The notes under the pieces: generated by a model
Told to the model about the DNA's origin: nothing
The model's database searches: none
Seen by the model: only the letters and a program-made list of their open reading frames with translations
Position numbers and translations under genes: made by a program
In this document: positions 16,369-24,497 of the stretch, piece by piece
Position numbering within the stretch: position 1 is the first letter of the stretch
Layout: each line of letters begins with the position of its first letter
Assembly (NCBI GenBank): GCA_039917615.1
Contig: JBDSJD010000023.1
Span: forward strand, 1 to 64,000
Source of the DNA: ZC4RG30 sp039917615
Lineage (GTDB): Bacteria > Pseudomonadota > Gammaproteobacteria > Steroidobacterales > Steroidobacteraceae
Direction: 5' to 3'
Length of the DNA stretch: 64,000 bases

Positions 16369-17442
16369 ATGCGCCGAATTCACCTGCCAATTCTGATACT
16401 CACAGCATTCTGTACTGGCTGCGCGCACACCATTCCGGATCATGTGGACATCACCTGGCTGTCTATCGCCAACATGCACTTTGCGGTGGGCGAGCAGCAG
16501 GTGCTGGCGGACGGTTACATCACGCGGCTGCCAGCGAATCTGTTCCATGGTGGTGGCGGCGGATTCGCGGCGACCGATATGGCAATGCGCCCCGACGAGG
16601 ATGCCGTGCGCGAGGTCTTCGAAGCCATTGGCGGCAAAGAAGCCGTCAAACTGCTGCTGACCGGACACAGTCACTGGGACCACACCTTCGATACGGCGAC
16701 CTGGGCAAAGCTGTCCGGTGCGCCCATCATCGGCTCGCCCACCAGTTGCCTGCAGGTGCGCGCGGCTGGCATTGGCGCGCATCGCTGCACAGCGATATAC
16801 GGTGGCGAGAAATTCACGCTGGCGCCGGGCGTCGAGATGTACGTCATCCGCTGGAACCACAGCGGCAATTCCACGCTGAATCCCGAGCAACACGATCCGG
16901 TGGAACTCACGGCCGTGCCGATGCCTGATGCTGCTGGCGGACTGCGCGCCGGTGTGGCCGAGGATTTTCCCAATGGCGGCGGCACTCGCGCCTACCTTTT
17001 TTCAGTGCGCGGAGCACAGGGCAAGAGTTTCAGCTGGCTGTTCCAGGATTCGGCCAGCGCGGTCGATCTGCGCGATCCTGTGAAAGTCGATGGCCGCGAT
17101 TTCGGCGCACCGCTCGATAACCTGCGTGCCGCCATGCGCGCCGCCGGTCTCGAATCCGTTGACCTGTGGATCGCCACCGGCGGAAGAGCTGTCGCCGAAC
17201 TGGTGTTGCCCGTGCTCAAGCCCAGGAACTACCTGCCGGTGCATTGGGACGGATTGTTCGGCAAATTCAAGGCAGGCCCGGCGCAGCCGTTCGCGGATCC
17301 CACCCTCGCCGCTTTGCTGCAGCAAAGCGGAACGAATCTTCTGGTGCCCCGGCAATACATGGATCGCTGGCGGCTCGATGCCGCCGGCATCCGCGCAGTG
17401 GACAACTCTGTCGTCAAGCGCCGCCTGGGATTCGATCCCTGA
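16369..17442 (+). CDS. MBL-fold metallohydrolase, predicted lipoprotein
   Basis: A 357-residue metallo-beta-lactamase-fold protein. The zinc motif HxHxDH is present as TGHSHWDH, with later conserved His in PVHWDGLFGKF. The N-terminus (MRRIHLPILILTAFCTGCAH) is a signal peptide ending in a lipobox-like TGC, so it is likely attached to a periplasmic membrane face. The ATG is preceded by GGAG 6 nt upstream; longer in-frame sequence is not typical of the family. Its stop overlaps the ATG of the MFS gene, so the two probably act together. The substrate is unknown. Confidence 0.8.
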   Translation: MRRIHLPILILTAFCTGCAHTIPDHVDITWLSIANMHFAVGEQQVLADGYITRLPANLFHGGGGGFAATDMAMRPDEDAVREVFEAIGGKEAVKLLLTGHSHWDHTFDTATWAKLSGAPIIGSPTSCLQVRAAGIGAHRCTAIYGGEKFTLAPGVEMYVIRWNHSGNSTLNPEQHDPVELTAVPMPDAAGGLRAGVAEDFPNGGGTRAYLFSVRGAQGKSFSWLFQDSASAVDLRDPVKVDGRDFGAPLDNLRAAMRAAGLESVDLWIATGGRAVAELVLPVLKPRNYLPVHWDGLFGKFKAGPAQPFADPTLAALLQQSGTNLLVPRQYMDRWRLDAAGIRAVDNSVVKRRLGFDP

Positions 17443-18800
17443 TGTCCGCGACCGAGGAGCGCGCGTACGCCAGGGTAACGCTGCGCCTGTTGCCGTTTCT
17501 TGGTCTGTGCTACCTCATCGCCTATCTGGACCGCGTCAACGTTGGTTTCGCGAAGCTGCACATGCTCACGGACCTTGGCATGTCCGAGGCGGCCTACGGG
17601 TTTGGCGCGGGCATCTTCTTCATCGGCTACTTCCTGTTCGAAGTCCCCAGCAACCTGGCACTGCACCGCGTGGGTGCGCGCATGTGGATAGCCCGCATCA
17701 TGATGACCTGGGGCATCATCTCCGGCGCCATGGCATTCGTCGAACCGCTGGCGCGGGCCACGGGTCTCGAAGTCAAGACCGTCTTCTATTCCCTGCGCTT
17801 CCTGCTTGGTGCAGCCGAGGCCGGGTTCTTTCCCGGCGTGCTGCTGTACCTGAACTACTGGTATCCGTCGCACCGGCAGAGCCGCGTGATCGCGCTGCTG
17901 CTGATGGCCCAGCCATTCGCGTTCGTTTTCGGCGCGCCGCTCTCGGGCGCCATCATGGAAAGCCTCGCGGGCGTGCGCGGCCTGCACGACTGGCAATGGA
18001 TGTTCCTCATCGAAGCCGTCCCGGCCCTGGTGCTGGGCATCGCAGTGCTGTTCTACCTGGACAACCGCATCGACGACGCGGCATGGCTGGCGCCGGACCA
18101 GAAACTCCTGCTCAAGGAGCGGCTGGCAAGCGAGGCCGCCGCCAAGGGCGACTACCCGCTGCGTAAATTATTCGCGATTCCGGCAATGTGGCTGTTCACA
18201 GTGATTCTGTTCTGCATCGTGACGGGCGTGTATGGCATCAACTTCTGGCTGCCGACGATCATCCGCGAGACGGGCATCGAGTCCGTGCTGGTCATCGGCG
18301 GCATTACTGCGGCGTGTTATTTCAGCAGCGCCGTGATTTCCGTACTGGCGACGCGACGCGCGGAGCGCCGCGATCAGAAGCGCTGGCACGCGGCGGGCGC
18401 CGCGATTCTCGGCGGTGTGTGCCTGGCGCTAAGTGCCGTATGGACCGACAGCACCGTGATCACCGCAGTGCTGCTGTCGCTGGCCACCAGCGGCGCGCTG
18501 GTAGCCACGGCACTGTTCTGGAGTTTCCCGGGTTCGATGTTGACTGGCGCGGGCATCGCCGCTGGCCTCGCCGCCATCAATTCCTTCGGCAACCTGGGCG
18601 GCTTCGTCGGGCCGTATTTGCTGGGACTGCTGACCGACTGGTTCGGCAGCCGCACCGTCGGCGTCGGCGTGCTCGGTGGCTTCATGGCCTGCGGCGGCGT
18701 GCTGATCGCGCTGGGCTGTCGCAGCTACGGATTGCGCGTTACTTCCGCCGCACCAGCAGCCGCTGCAGCAGGCAGAACAGCAGCAGCAACGCGCCGATGA
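17442..18800 (+). CDS. MFS transporter, anion:cation symporter (ACS) type
   Basis: A 452-residue, 12-helix permease. Typical ACS features are LCYLIAYLDRVNVGFAKLHM in the first helix, FEVPSNLALHRVGAR, and RFLLGAAEAGFFPGVLLYL. The family usually moves organic anions such as sugar acids, phthalate or hydroxyphenylacetate. The start ATG overlaps the TGA of the MBL gene. The last about 60 bp, an Ala-rich tail, overlap tail to tail with the yjfF-like permease gene on the other strand. With a sugar-acid dehydratase nearby, a sugar-acid substrate is plausible but unproven. Confidence 0.88.
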   Translation: MSATEERAYARVTLRLLPFLGLCYLIAYLDRVNVGFAKLHMLTDLGMSEAAYGFGAGIFFIGYFLFEVPSNLALHRVGARMWIARIMMTWGIISGAMAFVEPLARATGLEVKTVFYSLRFLLGAAEAGFFPGVLLYLNYWYPSHRQSRVIALLLMAQPFAFVFGAPLSGAIMESLAGVRGLHDWQWMFLIEAVPALVLGIAVLFYLDNRIDDAAWLAPDQKLLLKERLASEAAAKGDYPLRKLFAIPAMWLFTVILFCIVTGVYGINFWLPTIIRETGIESVLVIGGITAACYFSSAVISVLATRRAERRDQKRWHAAGAAILGGVCLALSAVWTDSTVITAVLLSLATSGALVATALFWSFPGSMLTGAGIAAGLAAINSFGNLGGFVGPYLLGLLTDWFGSRTVGVGVLGGFMACGGVLIALGCRSYGLRVTSAAPAAAAAGRTAAATRR

Positions 18801-19740
18801 CAATTCGCGTCCACCATGAACTCAAGGTGCCGTCGAATGCGATCAGAGTCTGGATCAGCCCGAGCACCAGCACGCCGAACAGGGTGCCCAGCACCTGACC
18901 GCTGCCACCGGTGAGCAGCGTGCCGCCGATCACCACCGCGGCGATTGCATCCAGCTCCAGCCCCGTGGCATGCAGGCTGTAACCGCTTAGCGTGTAAACG
19001 GAGTACAGCACGCCCGCCAGCGCCGCGCAGAATCCGCTCAGCGCGTACACGCGCACCAGTGTTGATGACACCGGCAGGCCCATCAGTGCCGCCGAATGTT
19101 CGCTGCCGCCGATGGCGTACACGGTGCGACCGAACTGCGTGCCGCGCGCCACCACCGCGCCCACAACCACGACCACAAGTGCCGCCACTGCGCCGATCGA
19201 CAGCGACGCTGCGCCAATCACCGGCAGGCGCAGGCCGGCGAGCGCCGTCTGGAAGCCGTGATTGATGCCGATTGAATCGACGCTGATCAAAGTGGCCGCA
19301 CCGCGCGCCAGGAACATGCCGGCCAGCGTCACCACGAACGGCTGCAGGCGGTAACGCTGGATCATGAGGCCCATGACCGTGCCGAAACACGTGCCCGCAG
19401 CCAGCGCGAGAAGCATCGCGGCGAGAGGATGCCAGCCGTGACGTTCAACCAAGCTCGCCAGCAGCACCGTCGTGAACGCCACCACCGCACCCACTGACAG
19501 GTCGATGCCTCCGGTGAGGATCACGAAGGTCATGCCCACTGCGATCACCAGCAGGAAGGCATTGTCGATCAGCAGATTCAGGAATACCTGCGGCGCCAGA
19601 AAGCCGTCGTAGAGCACCCCGCCGATCAGCGACATCAACACGAACAACGCTATCGTCGCCGCCAGCGACAGCGCGGCGGGATCGCGCGCGCGCCGCGCCA
19701 TCCGCATTCGCAGCGTAGCGGCCGCAGCTGCGGTGCTCAT
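18739..19740 (-). CDS. yjfF: Sugar ABC transporter permease YjfF
   Basis: A 333-residue inner-membrane permease. It closely resembles E. coli YjfF: TDNAFL-like (IDNAFLLVIAVGMTFVILTGG), IDLSVGAVVAFT, VYAIGGSEHSAALMGLP, GLELDAIAAVVIGGTLLTGG and FDGTLSSWWTRIVIG. In E. coli it forms the galactofuranose importer with YtfT, YtfR and YtfQ. It is the last gene of a leftward five-gene operon, overlapping ytfT by 4 bp, and its 3' end overlaps the MFS gene by 62 bp. Confidence 0.93.
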   Translation of the reverse strand: MSTAAAAATLRMRMARRARDPAALSLAATIALFVLMSLIGGVLYDGFLAPQVFLNLLIDNAFLLVIAVGMTFVILTGGIDLSVGAVVAFTTVLLASLVERHGWHPLAAMLLALAAGTCFGTVMGLMIQRYRLQPFVVTLAGMFLARGAATLISVDSIGINHGFQTALAGLRLPVIGAASLSIGAVAALVVVVVGAVVARGTQFGRTVYAIGGSEHSAALMGLPVSSTLVRVYALSGFCAALAGVLYSVYTLSGYSLHATGLELDAIAAVVIGGTLLTGGSGQVLGTLFGVLVLGLIQTLIAFDGTLSSWWTRIVIGALLLLFCLLQRLLVRRK

Positions 19741-20777
19741 GGCTGCTTCGCCGGCGCCCGGCGCAGCAATGAAGCCCGTCGCAGCAGCGCTTGCATCTGC
19801 AGGTGGAACCGCGGCGCCTGCAGCAGCAGCACGGTTGCCACCAGCAAAGCCTTCACCACCAGATTCACCTGAGAAGGCACACCAATGCTGTAGATGGTGG
19901 TGGTCAGCGCCTGGATGATCAGGGCGCCGATCAGGCTGCCCGCCAGGCTGAAACGCCCACCGGTCAACGCGCTGCCGCCCAGGGCCACGGCGAGGATGGC
20001 GTCGAGTTCAAGCATCTGCCCGGCGTTGTTGGCATCTGCACTGGCCACGTTAGAGCTGACCAGCAGCCCTGCCAGACCCGCGCTTGCTCCGCAGAATACG
20101 TATAGGGCCGGCGTGATGGCGCGGGCGCGCACGCCAGCCATGTGCGCGGCCAACGGGTTGTGGCCGATGGCCCGCACGAACAAACCCAGAGCAGTGCGGC
20201 CGAGCAGCAGTTGCAGAGCGGTGAACACCGCCGCCACCACGAACAGCGCGAAGGGCACGCCAAACAGAAAGCCATTGCCCAGAAACGCGTACGGGGCGTA
20301 ATAGATGGTAAGGATCTGGCCATCACTGATGAGCTGCGCCAGCCCGCGGCCCGCCACCATCAGGATCAACGTTGCGACGATGGGTTGCATGCCGGCCTTG
20401 ACCACCAGCAATCCATTCCACAAGCCGCACAGTGCAGCCGCACCCAGTGCCGCGCCGATGGCTGCGAACAGCGGCAGCAGCCCGCCGGCGCCGCCTGCCT
20501 GCAGACGCGCGATGGTCCACGCCGCGACTGTGGCAGCGATTGCAAGCACCGCACCAACGGAAATATCGAGCCCGCGCACTGCGATCACCATCGTCATGCC
20601 CAGCGAGACCAGCGCCAGCGGCGCTGCACGGTTGGCGATGTCGACGAGGTTGCCGTACAGATGCCCGTCGCGCCATTGCAGCGCGAGGAAGCCCGGATTA
20701 AACAGTCCGTTGGCCACCAGCAGCAGTGCCAGCGCCGCCAGCGGCCAGAACAGCGGATGGGCTACCAGGCGTCGCAT
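19737..20777 (-). CDS. ytfT: Sugar ABC transporter permease YtfT
   Basis: A 346-residue permease of the RbsC/YtfT type. It has about ten helices, GLDISVGAVLAIAATVAAW (the DLSVG-like signature) and the EAA-type segment LELDAILAVALGGSALTGGRFSL. It pairs with YjfF to form the heterodimeric membrane channel of the importer. It overlaps ytfR by one base and yjfF by 4 bp, consistent with coupled synthesis of stoichiometric subunits. Confidence 0.93.
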   Translation of the reverse strand: MRRLVAHPLFWPLAALALLLVANGLFNPGFLALQWRDGHLYGNLVDIANRAAPLALVSLGMTMVIAVRGLDISVGAVLAIAATVAAWTIARLQAGGAGGLLPLFAAIGAALGAAALCGLWNGLLVVKAGMQPIVATLILMVAGRGLAQLISDGQILTIYYAPYAFLGNGFLFGVPFALFVVAAVFTALQLLLGRTALGLFVRAIGHNPLAAHMAGVRARAITPALYVFCGASAGLAGLLVSSNVASADANNAGQMLELDAILAVALGGSALTGGRFSLAGSLIGALIIQALTTTIYSIGVPSQVNLVVKALLVATVLLLQAPRFHLQMQALLRRASLLRRAPAKQP

Positions 20778-22279
20778 CAGGTATTGCCTGCGATCAGTTC
20801 GAGCACCTGCCCGCCATCACTGCCAGCCGGCAGTTCACCGGCCTTGCGCCGGTCGCGCAGCACCACGATCCGGTCGCTGAGGCGCGTCAGCTCTTCGAGC
20901 TCGGCCGAGATGAACAGCACCGCCATGCCCTGCCGCGCAAGCCGTAGGATCTCGTTCATGATTTCCTGCCTGGCCGCGATGTCGATGCCACGCGTGGGCT
21001 CATCGAGAATCAGCAAGCGCGGCGTCGTGGCCAACCAGCGCGCCAGCACCACCTTCTGCTGGTTGCCGCCGGAGAGCGCGCCCACTGGCGTCTCGATGTC
21101 GAGCGCCTTGATGCCCAGCAGCGCGACGAATTCGCGCGCCAGCGCCTGCTGTCTGGCTGGCGACAGCGCACGCCACCAGCCGCTGCGCGCCTGTAGCGCG
21201 AGCACGATGTTCTCGCGCACCGACAGGCCGGCGACGATGCCCTCGGTCTTGCGCTCCTCGGGGCACAGCGCCAGCCCGAGCGCGATGGCATCGGCAGGAT
21301 CATGCAGTTCGACCGCTTCTCCGGCGACGCGCAGCTCGCCTGCGTCGGCACGGTCCAGTCCGAACAGCAACCTTGCGAACTCCGTGCGACCGGAACCCAG
21401 CAACCCGCCCAGGCCGAGCACTTCGCCCGCGCGCACACCCAGGTCAATCGGCTCGAGCGCACCGCGAAGAGCCAGGCCCCGCGCTTCGAGCACGAACGGC
21501 GCGTCGCTCGGCGCGGCATGCGTCTGTTCACGGGCGACCGATGTCGCCACCTCGCGCCCCACCATGGCCATTACCAGTGCGGACTGCGGCAGTTCGGCTG
21601 TCAGGTATTCGCCCACCGGCGCGCCGTTGCGCAGCACGGTGATGCGATCGGACACCGCATACACCTGGTCGAGGAAATGCGTAACGAAAAGGATGGCCAT
21701 GCCGCCTTCGCGCAGCCGCCGCATCACCGCGAACAGCTCGCGTACCTCGTTCTGGTCGAGACTGGAGGTGGGCTCGTCCAGGATCAACACACGGGCCGAC
21801 ACGCCGAGCGCACGCGCGATGGCCACCATCTGCTGCACGGCCACCGGATAGCTGCCCAGCAACTGGTCGACGTCGATCTGCAGATGCAACCCGGCCAGCA
21901 GTGCGCGTGCATCCGCGCGCATTTTCGTGCGGTCGATCAGCCCGCTCCAACGGTGGCGGGGATAGCGCCCCGCGTACAGGTTCTCGGCCACCGACAGGTT
22001 GGGACACAGGTTCACTTCCTGGTAGACGGTGCTGATGCCCTCGTGCTGCGCCTGCAGCGGCGTGGCCGGCGCGATGACGCGGCCGTCCAGCACGATCTGC
22101 CCGACGTCGGGCGACTCGACGCCGGTCAGCAGCTTGATCAGCGTGGACTTGCCGGCGCCGTTCTGCCCCATCAGTGCGTGGATCTCGCCAGCGCGCAGCG
22201 TAAGGCCCGCGCCGTCCAGCGCCACGGTGGCGCCGAAGCGCTTGCCGAGACCTTCGGCGCGCAACACCTCGGCGCTCAT
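20777..22279 (-). CDS. ytfR: Sugar ABC transporter ATP-binding protein YtfR
   Basis: A 500-residue tandem ATPase of the RbsA/MglA type. The first half has Walker A GQNGAGKST and LDEPTSSLDQNE. The second half has the degenerate P-loop GLLGSGRTEF normal for this family, the signature LSGGNQQKVVLARWL, and LDEPTRGIDIAARQE. The ATG at 22279 was preferred to a TTG three codons upstream. It couples ATP hydrolysis to sugar uptake through YtfT and YjfF. Confidence 0.93.
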   Translation of the reverse strand: MSAEVLRAEGLGKRFGATVALDGAGLTLRAGEIHALMGQNGAGKSTLIKLLTGVESPDVGQIVLDGRVIAPATPLQAQHEGISTVYQEVNLCPNLSVAENLYAGRYPRHRWSGLIDRTKMRADARALLAGLHLQIDVDQLLGSYPVAVQQMVAIARALGVSARVLILDEPTSSLDQNEVRELFAVMRRLREGGMAILFVTHFLDQVYAVSDRITVLRNGAPVGEYLTAELPQSALVMAMVGREVATSVAREQTHAAPSDAPFVLEARGLALRGALEPIDLGVRAGEVLGLGGLLGSGRTEFARLLFGLDRADAGELRVAGEAVELHDPADAIALGLALCPEERKTEGIVAGLSVRENIVLALQARSGWWRALSPARQQALAREFVALLGIKALDIETPVGALSGGNQQKVVLARWLATTPRLLILDEPTRGIDIAARQEIMNEILRLARQGMAVLFISAELEELTRLSDRIVVLRDRRKAGELPAGSDGGQVLELIAGNT

Positions 22280-22294
22280 TGCCCGCAATCCGCT

Positions 22295-23263
22295 TCAGTA
22301 CTTGCGGTTTGGCAGCTCGGCGGCGGCCTGTTCGCGCGTGAACACACCCTCGTCAACCACCACGCGTTTTGCCACCGGCGTGCCGGCGTGCACTGCGCGG
22401 ATCAGTTGCGCGAGCTGCGGGCCGAGCATCGGGTTGCACTCCACCGTGGCGTTGAGCTTGCCGGCCGCCATGGCCTCGAACGCGCCACGCACACCATCGA
22501 TGGAAACGATGTGGATGTCCTCGCCGGGTTTCAATCCCGCCTCCTCGATAGCCTGGATCGCACCGATGGCCATGTCGTCGTTGTGCGCGAACAGCACGTC
22601 GATCTTTTTCTTGCCCTCGGCCTTGATGAAGGCCTCCATCACTTCCTTGCCCTTCGCGCGCGTGAAGTCGCCGCTTTGCGAACGCACGACTTCGAAGCGC
22701 GCATCCTGGCCGATCACTTCACGAAAGCCCTGCGCGCGGTCGTTGGCGGGCGCCGAACCCACTGTGCCCTGGAGTTCCACCACGCGGATGGGTGCGCTGC
22801 GTCCCGCGCTGCTCTGGATCAGCCAGCGCGCGGCACGGCGCCCTTCCTCGACAAAATCCGACCCGATAAACGTGACGAACAGCGAATCATCGGCAACCTT
22901 TACGGCCCGGTCCGTGAGCACCACGGGAATGCCGGCCGCCTTTGCTTCCTGCAGCACTGTGTCCCAGCCGGTTTCCACCACGGGCGAGAAGGCGATCACG
23001 TCCACGCGCTGCGCGATGTACGAGCGCAATGCCTTGATCTGGTTCTCCTGCTTCTGCTGGCCATCGGAGAACTTGAGCTGGAATTCAGGTGCGGCCAGCG
23101 ATTCCTTGACGGAGCGGGTATTGGCCGTACGCCACTCGCTCTCGGCGCCAACCTGGCTGAATCCCACGGTGATAGAGCCATCGTCCGCGCCCTTGCTGCC
23201 GCCCGAACACCCTGCCAGCGCCGCAGCGCACAGCATTGTCATCCACACCGAATTCCTGGCCAT
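22295..23263 (-). CDS. ytfQ: Sugar-binding lipoprotein YtfQ
   Basis: Substrate-binding protein of the importer, 322 residues, periplasmic-binding-protein type 1 fold: ITVGFSQVGAESEWRTANT, DVIAFSPVVETGWDTVLQEAKAAGIPVVLTDR (in part) and AHNDDMAIGAIQAIEEAG match YtfQ-type proteins. The lipobox LAGC near residue 19-22 suggests membrane anchoring, unlike the soluble E. coli protein. The second ATG (23263) was chosen because GGGGGA then lies 7 nt upstream; the first ATG, two codons earlier, is too close to it. The ligand may be a furanose sugar, but binding sites were not checked. Confidence 0.9.
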   Translation of the reverse strand: MARNSVWMTMLCAAALAGCSGGSKGADDGSITVGFSQVGAESEWRTANTRSVKESLAAPEFQLKFSDGQQKQENQIKALRSYIAQRVDVIAFSPVVETGWDTVLQEAKAAGIPVVLTDRAVKVADDSLFVTFIGSDFVEEGRRAARWLIQSSAGRSAPIRVVELQGTVGSAPANDRAQGFREVIGQDARFEVVRSQSGDFTRAKGKEVMEAFIKAEGKKKIDVLFAHNDDMAIGAIQAIEEAGLKPGEDIHIVSIDGVRGAFEAMAAGKLNATVECNPMLGPQLAQLIRAVHAGTPVAKRVVVDEGVFTREQAAAELPNRKY

Positions 23264-23308
23264 CTGCATTCCCCCTGTCTCGAATAGTGAGTCTGGTAAA
23301 TCCTGGCG

Positions 23309-24331
23309 CTACAGCACGCGCACGCCACCAGGCGCGAAGTCCGCTGGCGCCGTTTGCAGCACGTTGCGCAATGGAGCGCCGAGCGCAGGCAGGTCGATCT
23401 CGAACACATCGCCCGACTGCGCGCGGATGCCGTCTGCGAAACTCAGCGTGCCGGTGCCGAAAAAGTGCAGATGCACATCACCCGGCCGACGATGAGCGGC
23501 GTATTTGAAATGGTGATATTCCAGGTTTGCAAGCGAGTGGCACATGTTGGCCTCGCCGGTGAGGAAGGGTTTCTCCCACAGTACCGCGCCATCGCGCAGG
23601 ATACGGCTGGCGCCACGCAGGTCGCGTGGCAGCGGGCCGGTGCGCAGTTCCGGGCCGATCGCGCAGACGCGCAGCTTGGAGTGCGCGAGATACAGGTAAT
23701 TACTGCGTTCGGTGACGTGGTCGGAGAACTCATTGCCAAGCGAGTACCCGAGCCGGCGCGGGGTGCCGTCCGCGCCGATCAGGTACAGGCCGACCAGTTC
23801 CGGCTCCTCGCCGCCGTCCAGCGCGAACTGCGGCGATTCCAGCGCCGCGCCCGGATGAGCCACGATGCTGCCAGTGCCCTTGTAGAACCATTCCGGCTGC
23901 GCACCTACCTGCCCCACTGGCGGGTTGCCGCCTTCGACTCCCCACTGGAACATGCGCATTGAGTCGGTCAGCGTTCCTTCCTGCGCCTGTTGCTGCAGTT
24001 TCTGGTGCATGGCATCGCGCGCCGCCGCGCTGCCCAGGTGGGTCAGGCCCGTGCCGGAGACCATGCAATGCGCCGGGTCCGGATGATGCAACGGCGAGCG
24101 CACGCGCCCCGCATTGAGTAGTTCGGCATAGTCGCGCCAATTCGCGCCAGGCGTTGCCGCCGCCTGATGCGCAAGCGAAACCTCGGCAACGATGGCGCGG
24201 GTCGCCAGTTCCCAGGTACCCGTTACGTCGTCGAGCACGCGCACGCGGACTCCCGCCTCGTCGATCACGCCGACGCGGATCTCCCCGGAATCCAGCTCCA
24301 GCTGGATCAGCCGCATCGCGTCGCTTGGCAT
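23309..24331 (-). CDS. GguC/AraD1-like enzyme of the FAH superfamily
   Basis: A 340-residue protein resembling GguC/AraD1 proteins that accompany gguAB/chvE-type sugar transporters. It has an FAH-like C-terminal fold (GYSLGNEFSDHVTERSNYLY, with the YLAHSKLR and GTGTLSF segments). FAH-fold relatives act on 2-keto-3-deoxy acids, so a dehydratase or lyase step in non-phosphorylative pentose breakdown is likely but inferred. Start uncertain: ATG 24331 is used, but GGAGGGGAG upstream also suits an in-frame TTG (24340). It is the first gene of the ABC operon, 45 bp before ytfQ. Confidence 0.8.
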   Translation of the reverse strand: MPSDAMRLIQLELDSGEIRVGVIDEAGVRVRVLDDVTGTWELATRAIVAEVSLAHQAAATPGANWRDYAELLNAGRVRSPLHHPDPAHCMVSGTGLTHLGSAAARDAMHQKLQQQAQEGTLTDSMRMFQWGVEGGNPPVGQVGAQPEWFYKGTGSIVAHPGAALESPQFALDGGEEPELVGLYLIGADGTPRRLGYSLGNEFSDHVTERSNYLYLAHSKLRVCAIGPELRTGPLPRDLRGASRILRDGAVLWEKPFLTGEANMCHSLANLEYHHFKYAAHRRPGDVHLHFFGTGTLSFADGIRAQSGDVFEIDLPALGAPLRNVLQTAPADFAPGGVRVL

Positions 24332-24390
24332 GGCGCTCAAAATACTCCCCTCCACTGTGATCGCCCATCCGGTGTGGTCGCTACCTTAGC

Positions 24391-24427
24391 CGAACAACCG
24401 CCGCGAATCATGTACCCATCTTGTTCG
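24391..24427. promoter_or_regulatory. Spaced inverted repeat in the divergent sugar-gene promoter region
   Basis: CGAACAA (24391-24397) and TTGTTCG (24421-24427) form a perfect inverted repeat with centres 30 bp apart, about three helical turns. It lies between the divergent starts of the importer operon and the dehydratase gene. This suits a looping or dimer-of-dimers regulator, but no regulator gene is adjacent. Confidence 0.35.
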
Positions 24428-24444
24428 TGTTTGCCGCGGCGTGA

Positions 24445-24483
24445 GCCGACCGATGCGCGGGCAGATATCGGTCGCGGCTTTTT
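24445..24483 (+). terminator. Terminator-like hairpin in the leader of the dehydratase gene
   Basis: On the plus strand GACCGAT (24448-24454) pairs with ATCGGTC (24467-24473). The stem extends through a bulge by GCC/GGC (445-447 with 476-478) and is followed at once by TTTTT (479-483). It ends 14 nt before the dehydratase ATG. Since the upstream gene is divergent, there is no upstream message to end, so it may be an attenuator in the dehydratase leader. No clear ribosome site follows it. Confidence 0.45.
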
Positions 24484-24497
24484 GATACTTTTACGGC

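Noticed and set aside
20142..21851. 569-codon frame opposite ytfT and ytfR
   Set aside because: Composition is Gln/Arg/Ala/Ser-rich shadow sequence; the ABC genes on the minus strand have full motifs and tight operon spacing.
21302..23287. 661-codon plus-strand frame opposite the ytfQ and ytfR genes
   Set aside because: Rich in His, Arg and Gln with no fold signature; it is a codon-bias shadow of ytfR and ytfQ.
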